NCBI GenBank assembly: GCA_018698075.1
Contig: JABINT010000157.1
Coordinates: 1 to 57,241, forward strand
Source of the DNA: Acidiferrobacteraceae bacterium
GTDB lineage: Bacteria; Pseudomonadota; Gammaproteobacteria; Arenicellales; UBA868
Direction of reading: 5' to 3'
DNA: 57,241 nucleotides
Positions 17,231 to 26,108 of the stretch are shown here, piece after piece (position 1 is the stretch's first letter; every line of letters begins with the position of its first letter). Position numbers and translations under genes: made by a program. The notes below the pieces were generated by a model. It saw nothing but the letters and a program-made list of their open reading frames with translations. It was not told the origin of the DNA and made no database searches.

Positions 17231-18528
17231 AGCTTCTCGACCAGGTTCATCCCAAGGGAACAGCCAGTTTCAACAAAACCTGGGAAGGAAGTTGCAATAT
17301 TCCGACAATCATCAACGACTACCGACCCACCGCTACAACATCCCGCAACTGCGAACGCCATCGCGATTCGGTGGTCGCCTCGACTATCAATCGTTCCAGA
17401 GCGAAATTCCCCTCCGATGATGTCCATCCCATCCTCGTACTCAATGGCGTTGATTCCAAGATTTCCCAATCCTTGGACCACGACGCTGATTCGGTCAGAC
17501 TCCTTGAAACGCAATTCAGTAGCCCCCCGAATACGGGTAGTACCGTCAGCGCCGGCCGCGGCTATTGCAAGCACCGGAAACTCATCGATAGCGTTGGCCA
17601 CCAGACCTCGAGGCACGTCGATCCCTTTGAGGCGCTGAGATCGCACCCTAAGATCGCATAGTGGCTCACCTGACTCCTGACGTTGATCACAAATTTCAAT
17701 ATTCGCACCCATTAAATTCAAGATTTCCAACACCGCCGCGCGCGTCGGGTTGATGCCAATTCCGCAAAGGGTAACCTCACTACCCGGGCACAGAGTAGCA
17801 GCCACCAGAAAGAACGCAGCCGAAGAAATATCGCCAGGCACGGTAATCTTTTGCCCGCGTAAGATGAGGCCACTGTCAACTCGAATGGGATTGCCTTGCT
17901 CCCAACTCCGCCCGGTAAACCCGGCGATCATTCGTTCGGTGTGATCTCGGGTGGGCGTCGATTCACGAATTTGAGTGCGCCCCTTAGCGTACAGGCCGGC
18001 TAGCAAAATACTCGATTTCACTTGGGCGCTTGCCATCGGCAGTTGATAACTGATCCCCTGTAGGCGAGAAACCGGATTGATGGTCAACGGTGGCTTCCCA
18101 CCGGTTGCACCTAAGTCGGCACCCATCCGGCTAAGTGGGGTAATAATCCGCTCCATAGGCCTTTGACGCAACGAAATATCTCCTGTGAGGGTCGCCGGGA
18201 AGGCCTGGCCGGCAAGCAATCCAGCAAGCAACCGCATGGCTGTGCCTGAGTTACCCATATCAAGCGGGCTGGCGGGCTTAGTTAAACCGTTAAGCCCTAC
18301 CCCTTGAATCTCCAAAGATCCGTCGCACGGGCCGGACATCTCTACCCCCATTGCCCGAAAAGCAGCAACTGTAGCGAGCACATCCTCCCCTTCAAGTAGG
18401 CGGTGTATTTTAGACTCGCCAACGGCAATGGCCCCTAACATCACCGCGCGATGGCTGACTGACTTATCTCCCGGCACCCGGATCGACCCTTCCAATCGGC
18501 TACTTTCGCTCGCGATTATCGAACTCAT
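17227..18528 (-). CDS. aroA: 3-phosphoshikimate 1-carboxyvinyltransferase (EPSP synthase)
   Basis: 433 residues. It transfers enolpyruvyl from PEP to shikimate-3-phosphate. The N-terminal RVPGDKSVSHRAVMLGAIA carries the active-site Lys. LDMGNSGTAMRLLAGLLAG is the PEP and glyphosate loop, and ELRFKESDRI and DHRIAMAFAVAG close the second domain. The NSGTAMR loop has alanine after GT, as in glyphosate-sensitive class I enzymes. It overlaps tyrA and cmk by four bases each and is part of the aromatic operon pheA-hisC-tyrA-aroA. Confidence 0.97.
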   Translation of the reverse strand: MSSIIASESSRLEGSIRVPGDKSVSHRAVMLGAIAVGESKIHRLLEGEDVLATVAAFRAMGVEMSGPCDGSLEIQGVGLNGLTKPASPLDMGNSGTAMRLLAGLLAGQAFPATLTGDISLRQRPMERIITPLSRMGADLGATGGKPPLTINPVSRLQGISYQLPMASAQVKSSILLAGLYAKGRTQIRESTPTRDHTERMIAGFTGRSWEQGNPIRVDSGLILRGQKITVPGDISSAAFFLVAATLCPGSEVTLCGIGINPTRAAVLEILNLMGANIEICDQRQESGEPLCDLRVRSQRLKGIDVPRGLVANAIDEFPVLAIAAAGADGTTRIRGATELRFKESDRISVVVQGLGNLGINAIEYEDGMDIIGGEFRSGTIDSRGDHRIAMAFAVAGCCSGGSVVVDDCRNIATSFPGFVETGCSLGMNLVEKL

Positions 18529-19430
18529 TCCGAGTCACGTTTTGCGGGCGGTCGCAACTCCTGTATCGCGCCTCTAAGTTCTCGGGCGTTGGCAAACCAG
18601 GACTCCAGTCGAGGGCCGTCAGCCGACTCGATCAGACGGTCCAGTTCACCAAGGGTGTCCCGGTATTTTGCAATTAACTCGCGCACGACCGGACCATTGT
18701 GCAACAGAACATCGCGCCACATCACAGGATCACTAGAGGCAATCCGACTGATATCATAAAACCCTCCGGCCGCTAGCGTCATGCAGTCATCGCGGGCTGC
18801 CTGCGTGTCCAACAGCGACATCAGGGCATAGGCCACAACATGCGGCAAATGGCTAATCATGCCCAGGACCTGATCATGCAAAGACTCACTCATGAGCCGA
18901 GTTCGCGCTCCGGCGGCAGCCCACATTTCGGTCACCAAATCAACTGCATCTTCATCAGTCTCAGCCAGGGGAGACAGAATGACCCAATGATTCTGAAACA
19001 GGTCCGCTTTAGCAGCACTGGCGCCGCTTTTTTCACTCCCAGCCACCGGGTGGCCGGGCACAAAGCGTGAAAACTTGCTCTCCAAGGAGGATCTAGCCGC
19101 CCGATTGACACTCATTTTGACGCTACTGGCGTCGGTCAGTACGGCCGTTGGCCGCAACGCTCGCTCCATAAGAGGCATCAAGCCAATCACCGCGCTAACT
19201 GGTGCAGCCAGCATCACGACATCACCGGCGGATGCGGCCTCCTCGGGGTCGTGGGTCCAATGATCCAGTAAGCCAAGATCTAAAGCGTGATCCAAATTTG
19301 CAGCACTTCGGCCACATCCTATTATGGTATCGACCCTACCGGAGCTTTTTAGCGCGCTGGCCAGCGAGCCTCCAATCAGGCCTACGCCGATAATTGCGAC
19401 TGTTCCCAGCGACTGGCGAGGCCTTTTCAT
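18525..19430 (-). CDS. tyrA: Prephenate dehydrogenase (TyrA family)
   Basis: 301 residues from ATG at 19430, four bases after the hisC stop. The open frame reaches 19508 but would overlap hisC. It oxidatively decarboxylates prephenate (or arogenate) towards tyrosine. The N-terminal NAD fold is GVGLIGGSLASAL, followed by TDASSVK, the substrate-binding FVPGHPVAGSEKSG and SHLPHVVAYAL. It has no chorismate mutase domain and no fused AroA domain, unlike E. coli TyrA or the Pseudomonas TyrA-AroA fusion. NAD versus NADP and prephenate versus arogenate preference cannot be told. Confidence 0.95.
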   Translation of the reverse strand: MKRPRQSLGTVAIIGVGLIGGSLASALKSSGRVDTIIGCGRSAANLDHALDLGLLDHWTHDPEEAASAGDVVMLAAPVSAVIGLMPLMERALRPTAVLTDASSVKMSVNRAARSSLESKFSRFVPGHPVAGSEKSGASAAKADLFQNHWVILSPLAETDEDAVDLVTEMWAAAGARTRLMSESLHDQVLGMISHLPHVVAYALMSLLDTQAARDDCMTLAAGGFYDISRIASSDPVMWRDVLLHNGPVVRELIAKYRDTLGELDRLIESADGPRLESWFANARELRGAIQELRPPAKRDSE

Positions 19431-19434
19431 TGGG

Positions 19435-20559
19435 TCAGGCCTTTCCCACCTGACGCAATGCCATTGCAAGTGTTTCAAGCAGGCGATGGTTTTCTTGTGG
19501 CAGGCCAATGGTAACCCGCAGATGTTCGGGTAATCCGTAGTTAGCGACAGGCCTCACGATAACTCCCTGACCTAACATCGACTTATAAATCTGAGTGGCT
19601 TTAGACCCAACCTTGACGCAAATGAAGTTTCCACTGGACCGAATCCAATTTAGCCCCAGGGCCTCAAAGCCGCGACAGAGTTGGCTCATGCCTTTGATGT
19701 TCTCCTTGCGGCTCAGCCGAACAAATTGCTCGTCCGACAAGGCTGCTTCAGCCGCCGCAAGCGCAAGCGAGTTAACATTAAATGGTTGTCGGACCCGGTT
19801 CAGAGTTTCAGTAATAGCCTCCGAGGCGATCGCGTATCCGACCCGGAGCCCGGCTAATCCGTAAACCTTCGAAAAGGTGCGAGTAACAACAAGGCCCGGG
19901 AAACGCTCCAGTAACTCAACGCCATTAGGGTAGTCGCGGTCGTCAACATACTCGAAATAGGCTTCATCCAAAACCGTGATGCCTTTTTCAGGGATCCGTT
20001 CCAGAAACCTGAGCAATTCCTCGTATCCGACATAAGTACCGGTCGGGTTGTTGGGATTTGCTATAAAAATGAGTTTAGTGCCCTCATCAACGGCCTGCGC
20101 CATAGCCTCAAGGTCATGGCCATAATCACACGCAGGCACAGTTGAAATAGTCGCATTGACGCTTTTTGCTGCAAGCGTGTAAACCGCGAAGGCGTGGTCG
20201 GAAACCACCACTCCTTCGCCTGGCTCAACAAAGCAACGCACCAAAAGCTCAAGAACGTCGTTAGATCCGTTGCCGAGGGTGATCTGCCCGGAGGAAACCC
20301 CCAATTTGCGACTTAGGGCGTTTTTCAGGCGATGTCCGGACCCATCTGGGTAACGTTCGAGCCCACTGAGAACCCTGGTCACCGCAGCCGCCACAGCTGT
20401 TGAAGCGCCCCATGGGTTCTCGTTAGACGCCAATTTAATAATCGAACTGAGTCCCAGCTCGCGCTCAAGCTCCTCAACCGACTTACCCGGCTGGTAAGGC
20501 TGCAAATGCCGCACCCCTGCCGCAGTAATCGACTCCACATCCAAGGTTTTCTTGCTCAC
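19435..20559 (-). CDS. hisC: Histidinol-phosphate / aromatic aminotransferase HisC
   Basis: 374 residues of the PLP fold type I family. It has KLASNENPWG at the N-terminus, GNGSNDVLELL, FIANPNNPTGTYV, and the PLP lysine in RTFSKVYGLAGLRVGYA. It makes histidinol phosphate, but homologues in this aromatic operon (hisC2) are thought to transaminate phenylpyruvate and hydroxyphenylpyruvate as well. It overlaps pheA by four bases and precedes tyrA. No other his genes are nearby, which favours the aromatic role, though both are possible. Confidence 0.95.
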   Translation of the reverse strand: MSKKTLDVESITAAGVRHLQPYQPGKSVEELERELGLSSIIKLASNENPWGASTAVAAAVTRVLSGLERYPDGSGHRLKNALSRKLGVSSGQITLGNGSNDVLELLVRCFVEPGEGVVVSDHAFAVYTLAAKSVNATISTVPACDYGHDLEAMAQAVDEGTKLIFIANPNNPTGTYVGYEELLRFLERIPEKGITVLDEAYFEYVDDRDYPNGVELLERFPGLVVTRTFSKVYGLAGLRVGYAIASEAITETLNRVRQPFNVNSLALAAAEAALSDEQFVRLSRKENIKGMSQLCRGFEALGLNWIRSSGNFICVKVGSKATQIYKSMLGQGVIVRPVANYGLPEHLRVTIGLPQENHRLLETLAMALRQVGKA

Positions 20560-21629
20560 AAGCCGCGTGGATAAGACCCAAGCACTTTAAAAAAAGCGGA
20601 CTCCTTTTTGATCGCCTCGACAGCGGCTTCCACTTTGGAATCCTCTATGTGGCCCTCAATATCAACAAAGAAGACATACTCCCATAACCCCGCCCGCATC
20701 GGCCGCGACTCAATTCTAGTCATGCTTATGCCGGCGTCGGCAAGCGGTGCAAGTTGTTGATACAAGGAGCCGGGCTGGTTTGTATTTGACATGACCAGAC
20801 TGGTTTTATCCCGCCCACTCGGGCCAACCGCTTCGGTAGAAAGAACCAGAAAACGGGTCGTATTCCCGGGATTATCTTCAATATTACGCACCTTGATCTC
20901 AAGGTCGTAAATTGGCGCGGTTGTCGCCGACGCGACCGCATATATGGTTTTGTCAGCCCCTGCAGAACGTGCCGCGTCGGCATTACTGGCCTTGGCAACC
21001 AGAGGAACCCCGGGGAAGTGGGCCGCTAACCACTGACGACACTGGGCGAGCGCCTGCTGATGGGCAGCGATCTGGGTGGGAGGGCCTGCACCTGGTTGCG
21101 CTAGCAAGCAGTGTGCGATCTTAAGCTCTACCTCATTGCTGATTACTAATGGAGTATCCAGCAATAAATCGAGAGTGGAATTGACGCCGCCCTCCGTTGA
21201 ATTCTCCACGGGTACCACCCCGTACAGCGCCTCTCCCGCCTCGGCCAGGCGGAACACGTCCTCTATGCTGATTGCCTCTACCAGTGAAATCTGATGGCCA
21301 AATAGTCTGTAGGCCGCCTGCTCACTGAACGTACCACTTGGCCCAAGAGCTGCGATGGTAATCTGGGTTTCAGCGCAACGGGCGAGTGAGATTATTTCTC
21401 GAAAAATGAAGCTCGTAGCCTCGGCCGAAAGAGGACCTGGGTTTTCTTGAACCAGCCGCTCAATAATCTGGGCCTCACGTTCCGGGCGGTAAACTGACTC
21501 CTGCCGAATTGCTTTGTCAGTACCCACTTTGGCCGCAAGGCTGACCCGCTCGTTGATTAATCGCAATAGCTCATGATCAATCTTATCGATGCGGGCGCGA
21601 AGGGTTTGAAGGGTTGACTTGGCAGACAT
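20556..21629 (-). CDS. pheA: Bifunctional chorismate mutase / prephenate dehydratase (P-protein)
   Basis: 357 residues from ATG at 21629; a TTG three codons upstream is also open. The N-terminal AroQ chorismate mutase (about 8-90) has RARIDKIDHELLRLINERVSLA. The prephenate dehydratase domain (about 93-270) starts LGPSGTFSEQAA and has VPVENSTEGGVN. The C-terminal ACT domain (about 277-355) has GSLYQQLAPLADAGISMTRIESRP, the phenylalanine-binding site for feedback inhibition. It is the first gene of the aromatic operon and directs chorismate to phenylpyruvate. In many relatives serC lies between gyrA and pheA; here it is absent. Confidence 0.97.
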   Translation of the reverse strand: MSAKSTLQTLRARIDKIDHELLRLINERVSLAAKVGTDKAIRQESVYRPEREAQIIERLVQENPGPLSAEATSFIFREIISLARCAETQITIAALGPSGTFSEQAAYRLFGHQISLVEAISIEDVFRLAEAGEALYGVVPVENSTEGGVNSTLDLLLDTPLVISNEVELKIAHCLLAQPGAGPPTQIAAHQQALAQCRQWLAAHFPGVPLVAKASNADAARSAGADKTIYAVASATTAPIYDLEIKVRNIEDNPGNTTRFLVLSTEAVGPSGRDKTSLVMSNTNQPGSLYQQLAPLADAGISMTRIESRPMRAGLWEYVFFVDIEGHIEDSKVEAAVEAIKKESAFFKVLGSYPRGL

Positions 21630-21850
21630 GGTTAACAAAATCTAGCTTGGCGACTGACGTTAATAGATATCTCGCTTACCTAGCGTGCTTTTAGCCGCCG
21701 GCGGCTGGACTGCCGTCGCAGCATAAAGCAGCTAATCCCCATTTACCGAAAAGTGGTTAGGCGCGGCCCGGAATCGGCGAATAGTATCATGGGTTTTCGC
21801 CGAGCTTTTCGACAATCCAACGTTCTTTTCTCACTCTGAAACCGAAAGCA
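21630..21850 (-). other. gyrA-pheA intergenic region with dyad symmetries
   Basis: No gene is visible. AGCCGCCGGCGGCT at 21693-21706 is a perfect 14-bp palindrome. TCGGCGAA (21774-21781) and TTCGCCGA (21796-21803) are 8-bp arms around a 14-base loop holding TGATACTAT on the minus strand, which resembles an extended -10 box but has no good -35. Neither hairpin has a following U-tract. A pheA promoter or operator here is possible but unproven. Confidence 0.4.
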
Positions 21851-24418
21851 TCAGGCCTCGTCCGGCCCCAATTCATCAACAGCCTCCTCAACCACCTTGC
21901 CAAGGCTGGTCAGCTGTTCTTCTTTTCCCAACCGCATCAATCTGACCCCCTGGGTGTTTCGCCCGACCACGGTAATCTCCTTTGCTCGGGTTCGAACGAG
22001 TCGTCCGCCGCCAGTAATCAGGATAAGGTCATCATCATCCAACACCAACTGTGCTCCAACGACAAGCCCGTTCCGCTCACCCACTTTAATCGCGATGACG
22101 CCCTGACCTCCCCGGTTCTTACGCGGGAAGTCCGATAACTCGGTGCGCTTGCCGTAGCCGTTTTCAGTGGCGATCAATACTTTCGCTTCATCAGTTGCAC
22201 TATTAATAATAAGCATTGAGATGACCGCCTGGTCGGATTTCAATTTGATACCCCGTACCCCACGGGCGGTTCGCCCCATAGACCTGACATGGCCTTCGGA
22301 AAACCGAATCACCTTACCCGCGGAGGTGAAAAGTAAAATGTCAGATTCACCATCCGTCAGCCCCACCTCCACCAACTCATCGTTTTCGTTAAGATCGACC
22401 GCGATCAGGCCGGCAGAGCGCGGCCTCGAGAAATTCTCAAGAAGGCATTTTTTCGAAATGCCTTGCCGAGTGACCATGAAAACATATTGCCCTTGGTCTT
22501 TATGGTTCAAGGGCAGCACAGCCGTAACCCGCTCCCCATCCTGCAAAGGAAGCAGATTCACTAGCGGTCGCCCACGGGCTTGGCGTCCAGCTTGGGGCAA
22601 CTGGTAAACCTTTAACCAATACACCTTGCCACGATCGGAAAAACACATAACGGTGTCGTGGGTGTTGGCCACGAACATGGTCTTTACAAAATCGGCCTCC
22701 TTGGTTCGTGTTGCAACCCGTCCTTTTCCGCCGCGCCGTTGTGCCTGATAATCGGCAACCGGTTGCGACTTAGCGTACCCCTCGTGGGATAGGGTAACGA
22801 CCATGTCCTCCGGGGTGATCAGGTCTTCGTTATTGAGATCTTCGTGCCGCTCAATGATCTCAGTGCGCCGTGCGTCACCATATCGATCACGGATGTCGAC
22901 CAACTCCTTCCTCACCACCTGCATCAATCGGTCGGGATCTTCCAGAATCTCGAGCAGACTTCGAATTCGTTCGAGAATTTCCGAATATTCGGTACGAATT
23001 TTCTCCTGCTCCAGACCGGTCAAACGGTGCAAGCGAAGGTCGAGAATCGCCTGAGCCTGAACTTCGGATAGTCGATACCCATCTTCGACCATACCGTACC
23101 CCGATGCGACATCGTCGGCGGCGATCGGTTCAACCTGGGAGGCGAGAAGCATCTGGGAGATAACTCCAGGGTTCCACGACTGGGCCAACAACCCAGATCT
23201 GGCATCGCCCGGATTGGCGGCTTTTTTGATTAGCTCTATCACTGGATCAAGGTTCGCCAACGCAACTGCAAGCCCTTCCAGGAGATGGGCCCGGGCCCTG
23301 GCTTTTCTCAGATCAAACAAAGTCCTGCGGGTAACCACTTCGCGTCGGTGAAGGACGAAGTCGTCAAGCAACTCCCGTAGGTTAAATAACCGGGGCTGAT
23401 TATTTCGCAATGCCACTAGGTTAATACCAAACACCGTCTGCATCTGGGTGTGCTGATATAGGTTATTCAGGACTACCTCGGGGTTCTCTCCCTTTTTCAG
23501 TTCAATCACCATACGCATGCCAGATTTATCGGACTCGTCCCGTAATCCAGAAATCCCCTCCAAGCGTTTATCGCGAACCAGTTGGGCAATCTTCTCGAGC
23601 AGTCTGGCCTTGTTTACTTGATAGGGCAGTTCGACGGCTACAAGCGCCGTCCGATCATTACGTTCGATGGTCTCAATATCGACCCGGGCTCGAACGTGGA
23701 TCCGCCCTCGGCCAGTTTCATAGGCCTCGCGAATTCCACGGCTACCGTTAATGATGCCGGAGGTTGGAAAATCCGGTCCTGGCAGCAACTGAATCAGTTT
23801 ATCAAAACTAACCTCTGGCTGATCAATTAGGGCAAGACACGCGCTAATGGTTTCAGACAGGTTATGGGGTGGGATGTTGGTTGCCATACCAACAGCAATT
23901 CCAGTCGAGCCGTTAACGAGAAGGTTTGGGAACCGCGCGGGTAGTACCGCGGGCTGATGTTCGGTTTCGTCATAGTTTGGAACAAAATCGACTGTTTCAC
24001 GATCAAGATCGTCGAGCAACTCGTGAGCAATTCGGGCGAGGCGAATTTCGGTGTAGCGCATGGCGGCGGGGGAATCGCCGTCCACTGAACCAAAGTTCCC
24101 CTGCCCATCCACGAGCGGATAACGCAGCGAGAAAGATTGGGCTAATCGTACAATCGCGTCGTAAACTGCGGTATCGCCGTGCGGATGGTACTTACCGATG
24201 ACATCTCCGACCACCCTTGCAGACTTCTTATAGGGCTTGTTCCATTCGTTACCCAGCACCGACATCGCGTACAACACTCGACGATGAACAGGCTTGAGCC
24301 CATCGCGTACATCCGGCAACGCTCGCCCTACGATAACGCTCATTGCGTAGTCCAGATAGGACCGACGCATCTCCTGCTCGAGATTCGCGGGTAGGGTTTC
24401 TTTAGCTATTTCTTCCAT
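21851..24418 (-). CDS. gyrA: DNA gyrase subunit A
   Basis: 855 residues. It introduces negative supercoils with GyrB. The catalytic tyrosine is Y122 (AAMRYTE). The quinolone-determining region reads [13 protein letters not shown] with Thr83 and Asp87; Thr83 replaces the Ser83 of E. coli but occurs naturally in Pseudomonas. The C-terminal domain is a beta-pinwheel of six repeats, with the GyrA-box QRRGGKG near residue 560. The acidic tail ends at DELGPDEA. It is followed after 212 bases by pheA on the same strand. Confidence 0.99.
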   Translation of the reverse strand: MEEIAKETLPANLEQEMRRSYLDYAMSVIVGRALPDVRDGLKPVHRRVLYAMSVLGNEWNKPYKKSARVVGDVIGKYHPHGDTAVYDAIVRLAQSFSLRYPLVDGQGNFGSVDGDSPAAMRYTEIRLARIAHELLDDLDRETVDFVPNYDETEHQPAVLPARFPNLLVNGSTGIAVGMATNIPPHNLSETISACLALIDQPEVSFDKLIQLLPGPDFPTSGIINGSRGIREAYETGRGRIHVRARVDIETIERNDRTALVAVELPYQVNKARLLEKIAQLVRDKRLEGISGLRDESDKSGMRMVIELKKGENPEVVLNNLYQHTQMQTVFGINLVALRNNQPRLFNLRELLDDFVLHRREVVTRRTLFDLRKARARAHLLEGLAVALANLDPVIELIKKAANPGDARSGLLAQSWNPGVISQMLLASQVEPIAADDVASGYGMVEDGYRLSEVQAQAILDLRLHRLTGLEQEKIRTEYSEILERIRSLLEILEDPDRLMQVVRKELVDIRDRYGDARRTEIIERHEDLNNEDLITPEDMVVTLSHEGYAKSQPVADYQAQRRGGKGRVATRTKEADFVKTMFVANTHDTVMCFSDRGKVYWLKVYQLPQAGRQARGRPLVNLLPLQDGERVTAVLPLNHKDQGQYVFMVTRQGISKKCLLENFSRPRSAGLIAVDLNENDELVEVGLTDGESDILLFTSAGKVIRFSEGHVRSMGRTARGVRGIKLKSDQAVISMLIINSATDEAKVLIATENGYGKRTELSDFPRKNRGGQGVIAIKVGERNGLVVGAQLVLDDDDLILITGGGRLVRTRAKEITVVGRNTQGVRLMRLGKEEQLTSLGKVVEEAVDELGPDEA

Positions 24419-24531
24419 AAGGGGCTTGTCGCCCGCTCAATGCGGGACAAAAAAACAGATGATTGAAGGGCTCGCTTGGCCGCCGCACCAGAGCCAAAAT
24501 GGCAGCGCACTCTACCGCGAATGAAGGGCGA

Positions 24532-24540
24532 ATTTTATCA
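24532..24540 (-). promoter_or_regulatory. Possible extended -10 promoter of gyrA
   Basis: On the minus strand TGATAAAAT combines a TGn extension with a -10 one base off consensus. The -35 at 16 bases (GTTAGA) is weak. It would give a gyrA leader of about 105 bases. The rest of 24419-24629 shows only a bulged hairpin (24427-24451) and no gene. Confidence 0.4.
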
Positions 24541-24629
24541 CAAAACGAAGCTTTCTAACGACCGATTTTGGCGCCTAACTTACCTCAACGGAGCATGGGT
24601 CTATTCCAGAAATAGTGTCCTAAATGATC

Positions 24630-26108
24630 TTAAAGTCGGCCAAAGGTTCCAAGTGTCCGAGTGAGCCAATCCACCAGATTGCCAATCCATGGCACGACTA
24701 ATACCAAAGAAAGTACGTTTACTGTCAACACCCACCGGGCAGCAGTGGAAACATGATCTAGCTCGGGTGCGGATAAAACCTGGTCGTCTTGGTCGGGCAA
24801 GTCAAAATACATCAACTTCACCACCCGAAGGTAATAAAAAGCGCCCACAACCGCCATTACGACGGCGACAATAACGGTCCAGAGAAAACCGTTCTCCAAA
24901 GCGGCCTGTAAAACCAGAAGTTTGGCAAAAAACCCAGCCGTTGGAGGTACCCCCGCGAGGGAGAACATCACGATCAGCATTAAAAAGGCCAGGCCCGGTC
25001 GGCGGTGATTCAATCCCTTAAGATCACTCAGCGCATCGGATTCAAATTGAGGTTTGGATAAGAGTAGGATGATTCCAAAAGCGCCCAGGGTAATCACGGT
25101 GTAGATCACAACATAACTCAGCGATGCCGAATACCCGTGCGCCGTACCACCCAGGAATCCCAACAGCAAAAATCCCATATGTGAAATCGTCGAATACCCA
25201 AGCATCCGCTTGATACTGGTCTGGGCAATGGCGACTATATTGCCCACTGAGATTGACAGCACTGCAGCGATCGCCAGCATATCCTGCCAAGCCGAGACCC
25301 AATCACCAAGGCCATAGGCCAACAACCGAAGCATGATTGCAAAGGCGGCCAGTTTTGGAACCGACGACAAAAACAAGGTGGTACTTGTCGCCGAGCCATC
25401 GTATACGTCTGGCACCCACATATGAAACGGCACAACCCCTAACTTGAATAAAAGGCCTGCCACAATCAAGACAACAGCAGTCAGCAATGGAAGATTCGTT
25501 GGGGCGAAGGACCCAGATGATGACGCCAGCTCTGCTAGTGAGAGCGAACCCGTCAGCCCGTATAAAAGTGACATCCCGTACAACAAAATTCCCGAGGCCA
25601 AAGCGCCGAGAACAAAATATTTCATAGCGGCTTCGGCTGCGCGAACCGAATCTCTTTGCATTCCAATCATCGAGTAAAGGCAAAGCGCCAGAAGTTCCAG
25701 CCCGACATAGAGCGTGAGCAGATGATTGGCGCCGATCATCGTCATCATGCCAACGACCGCAAACAGGATGAGTACCAGATATTCAGCTCGCCATAACCCA
25801 CGTACACGAGCATATTCTCGCGAGTAAATCAGCACTCCCGCAGTTCCAATTCCGGTGCCAGCCTTAAGCACAGCACCGACGCCATCGCTTATGACGAGCT
25901 CGTTCAAGGCCGTCATGGAGCCGTTATCCAATCCCATCAAGGACGCCATTGCCGCGCCAAGCAAGGCAAACAGAGCCAACGGGTAGCCCACGCCAGGGCG
26001 CCGGTCCGCTGGCAGGAATAGGTCTATCAACAGGACCAGACACGCCACGACTGACAATAGTATTTCTGGCGCAATTACCCAAAGATTAAGGCTGGCAAGA
26101 GTCATCAC
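24630..26108 (-). CDS. nuoN: NADH-quinone oxidoreductase subunit N
   Basis: 492 residues, about 14 hydrophobic segments, one of the three antiporter-like proton channels of complex I. It contains LLTLYVGLELLALCLYSM with the conserved Glu, the channel lysine segment LLFKLGVVPFHMWVPDVYDGS, and SIKRMLGYSTISHMGFLLLGF. It is the last gene of the nuo operon and overlaps nuoM by four bases. No clear terminator is seen before gyrA, 211 bases on. Confidence 0.98.
   Translation of the reverse strand: MMTLASLNLWVIAPEILLSVVACLVLLIDLFLPADRRPGVGYPLALFALLGAAMASLMGLDNGSMTALNELVISDGVGAVLKAGTGIGTAGVLIYSREYARVRGLWRAEYLVLILFAVVGMMTMIGANHLLTLYVGLELLALCLYSMIGMQRDSVRAAEAAMKYFVLGALASGILLYGMSLLYGLTGSLSLAELASSSGSFAPTNLPLLTAVVLIVAGLLFKLGVVPFHMWVPDVYDGSATSTTLFLSSVPKLAAFAIMLRLLAYGLGDWVSAWQDMLAIAAVLSISVGNIVAIAQTSIKRMLGYSTISHMGFLLLGFLGGTAHGYSASLSYVVIYTVITLGAFGIILLLSKPQFESDALSDLKGLNHRRPGLAFLMLIVMFSLAGVPPTAGFFAKLLVLQAALENGFLWTVIVAVVMAVVGAFYYLRVVKLMYFDLPDQDDQVLSAPELDHVSTAARWVLTVNVLSLVLVVPWIGNLVDWLTRTLGTFGRL

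Noticed and set aside
21693-21706. 14-bp GC-rich palindrome as gyrA terminator.
   Set aside because: No U-tract follows on the minus strand, and a palindrome without a loop makes a poor hairpin.
21851-24418. Thr83 in GyrA as a sign of quinolone resistance.
   Set aside because: Threonine at this place is the natural residue in many gammaproteobacteria and cannot be read as an acquired change from one sequence.
24427-24451. Hairpin TTGTC-GC-CCGC / GCGGGACAA before gyrA as a terminator.
   Set aside because: The stem is bulged and the T-run lies on the wrong side for the minus strand; on plus it is followed by A.
24508-24519. CGCGGTAGAGTG on the minus strand resembles the RfaH ops element (two mismatches by my memory of the consensus).
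   Set aside because: It lies in the gyrA leader, not before the polysaccharide operon, and two mismatches in twelve bases can occur by chance.
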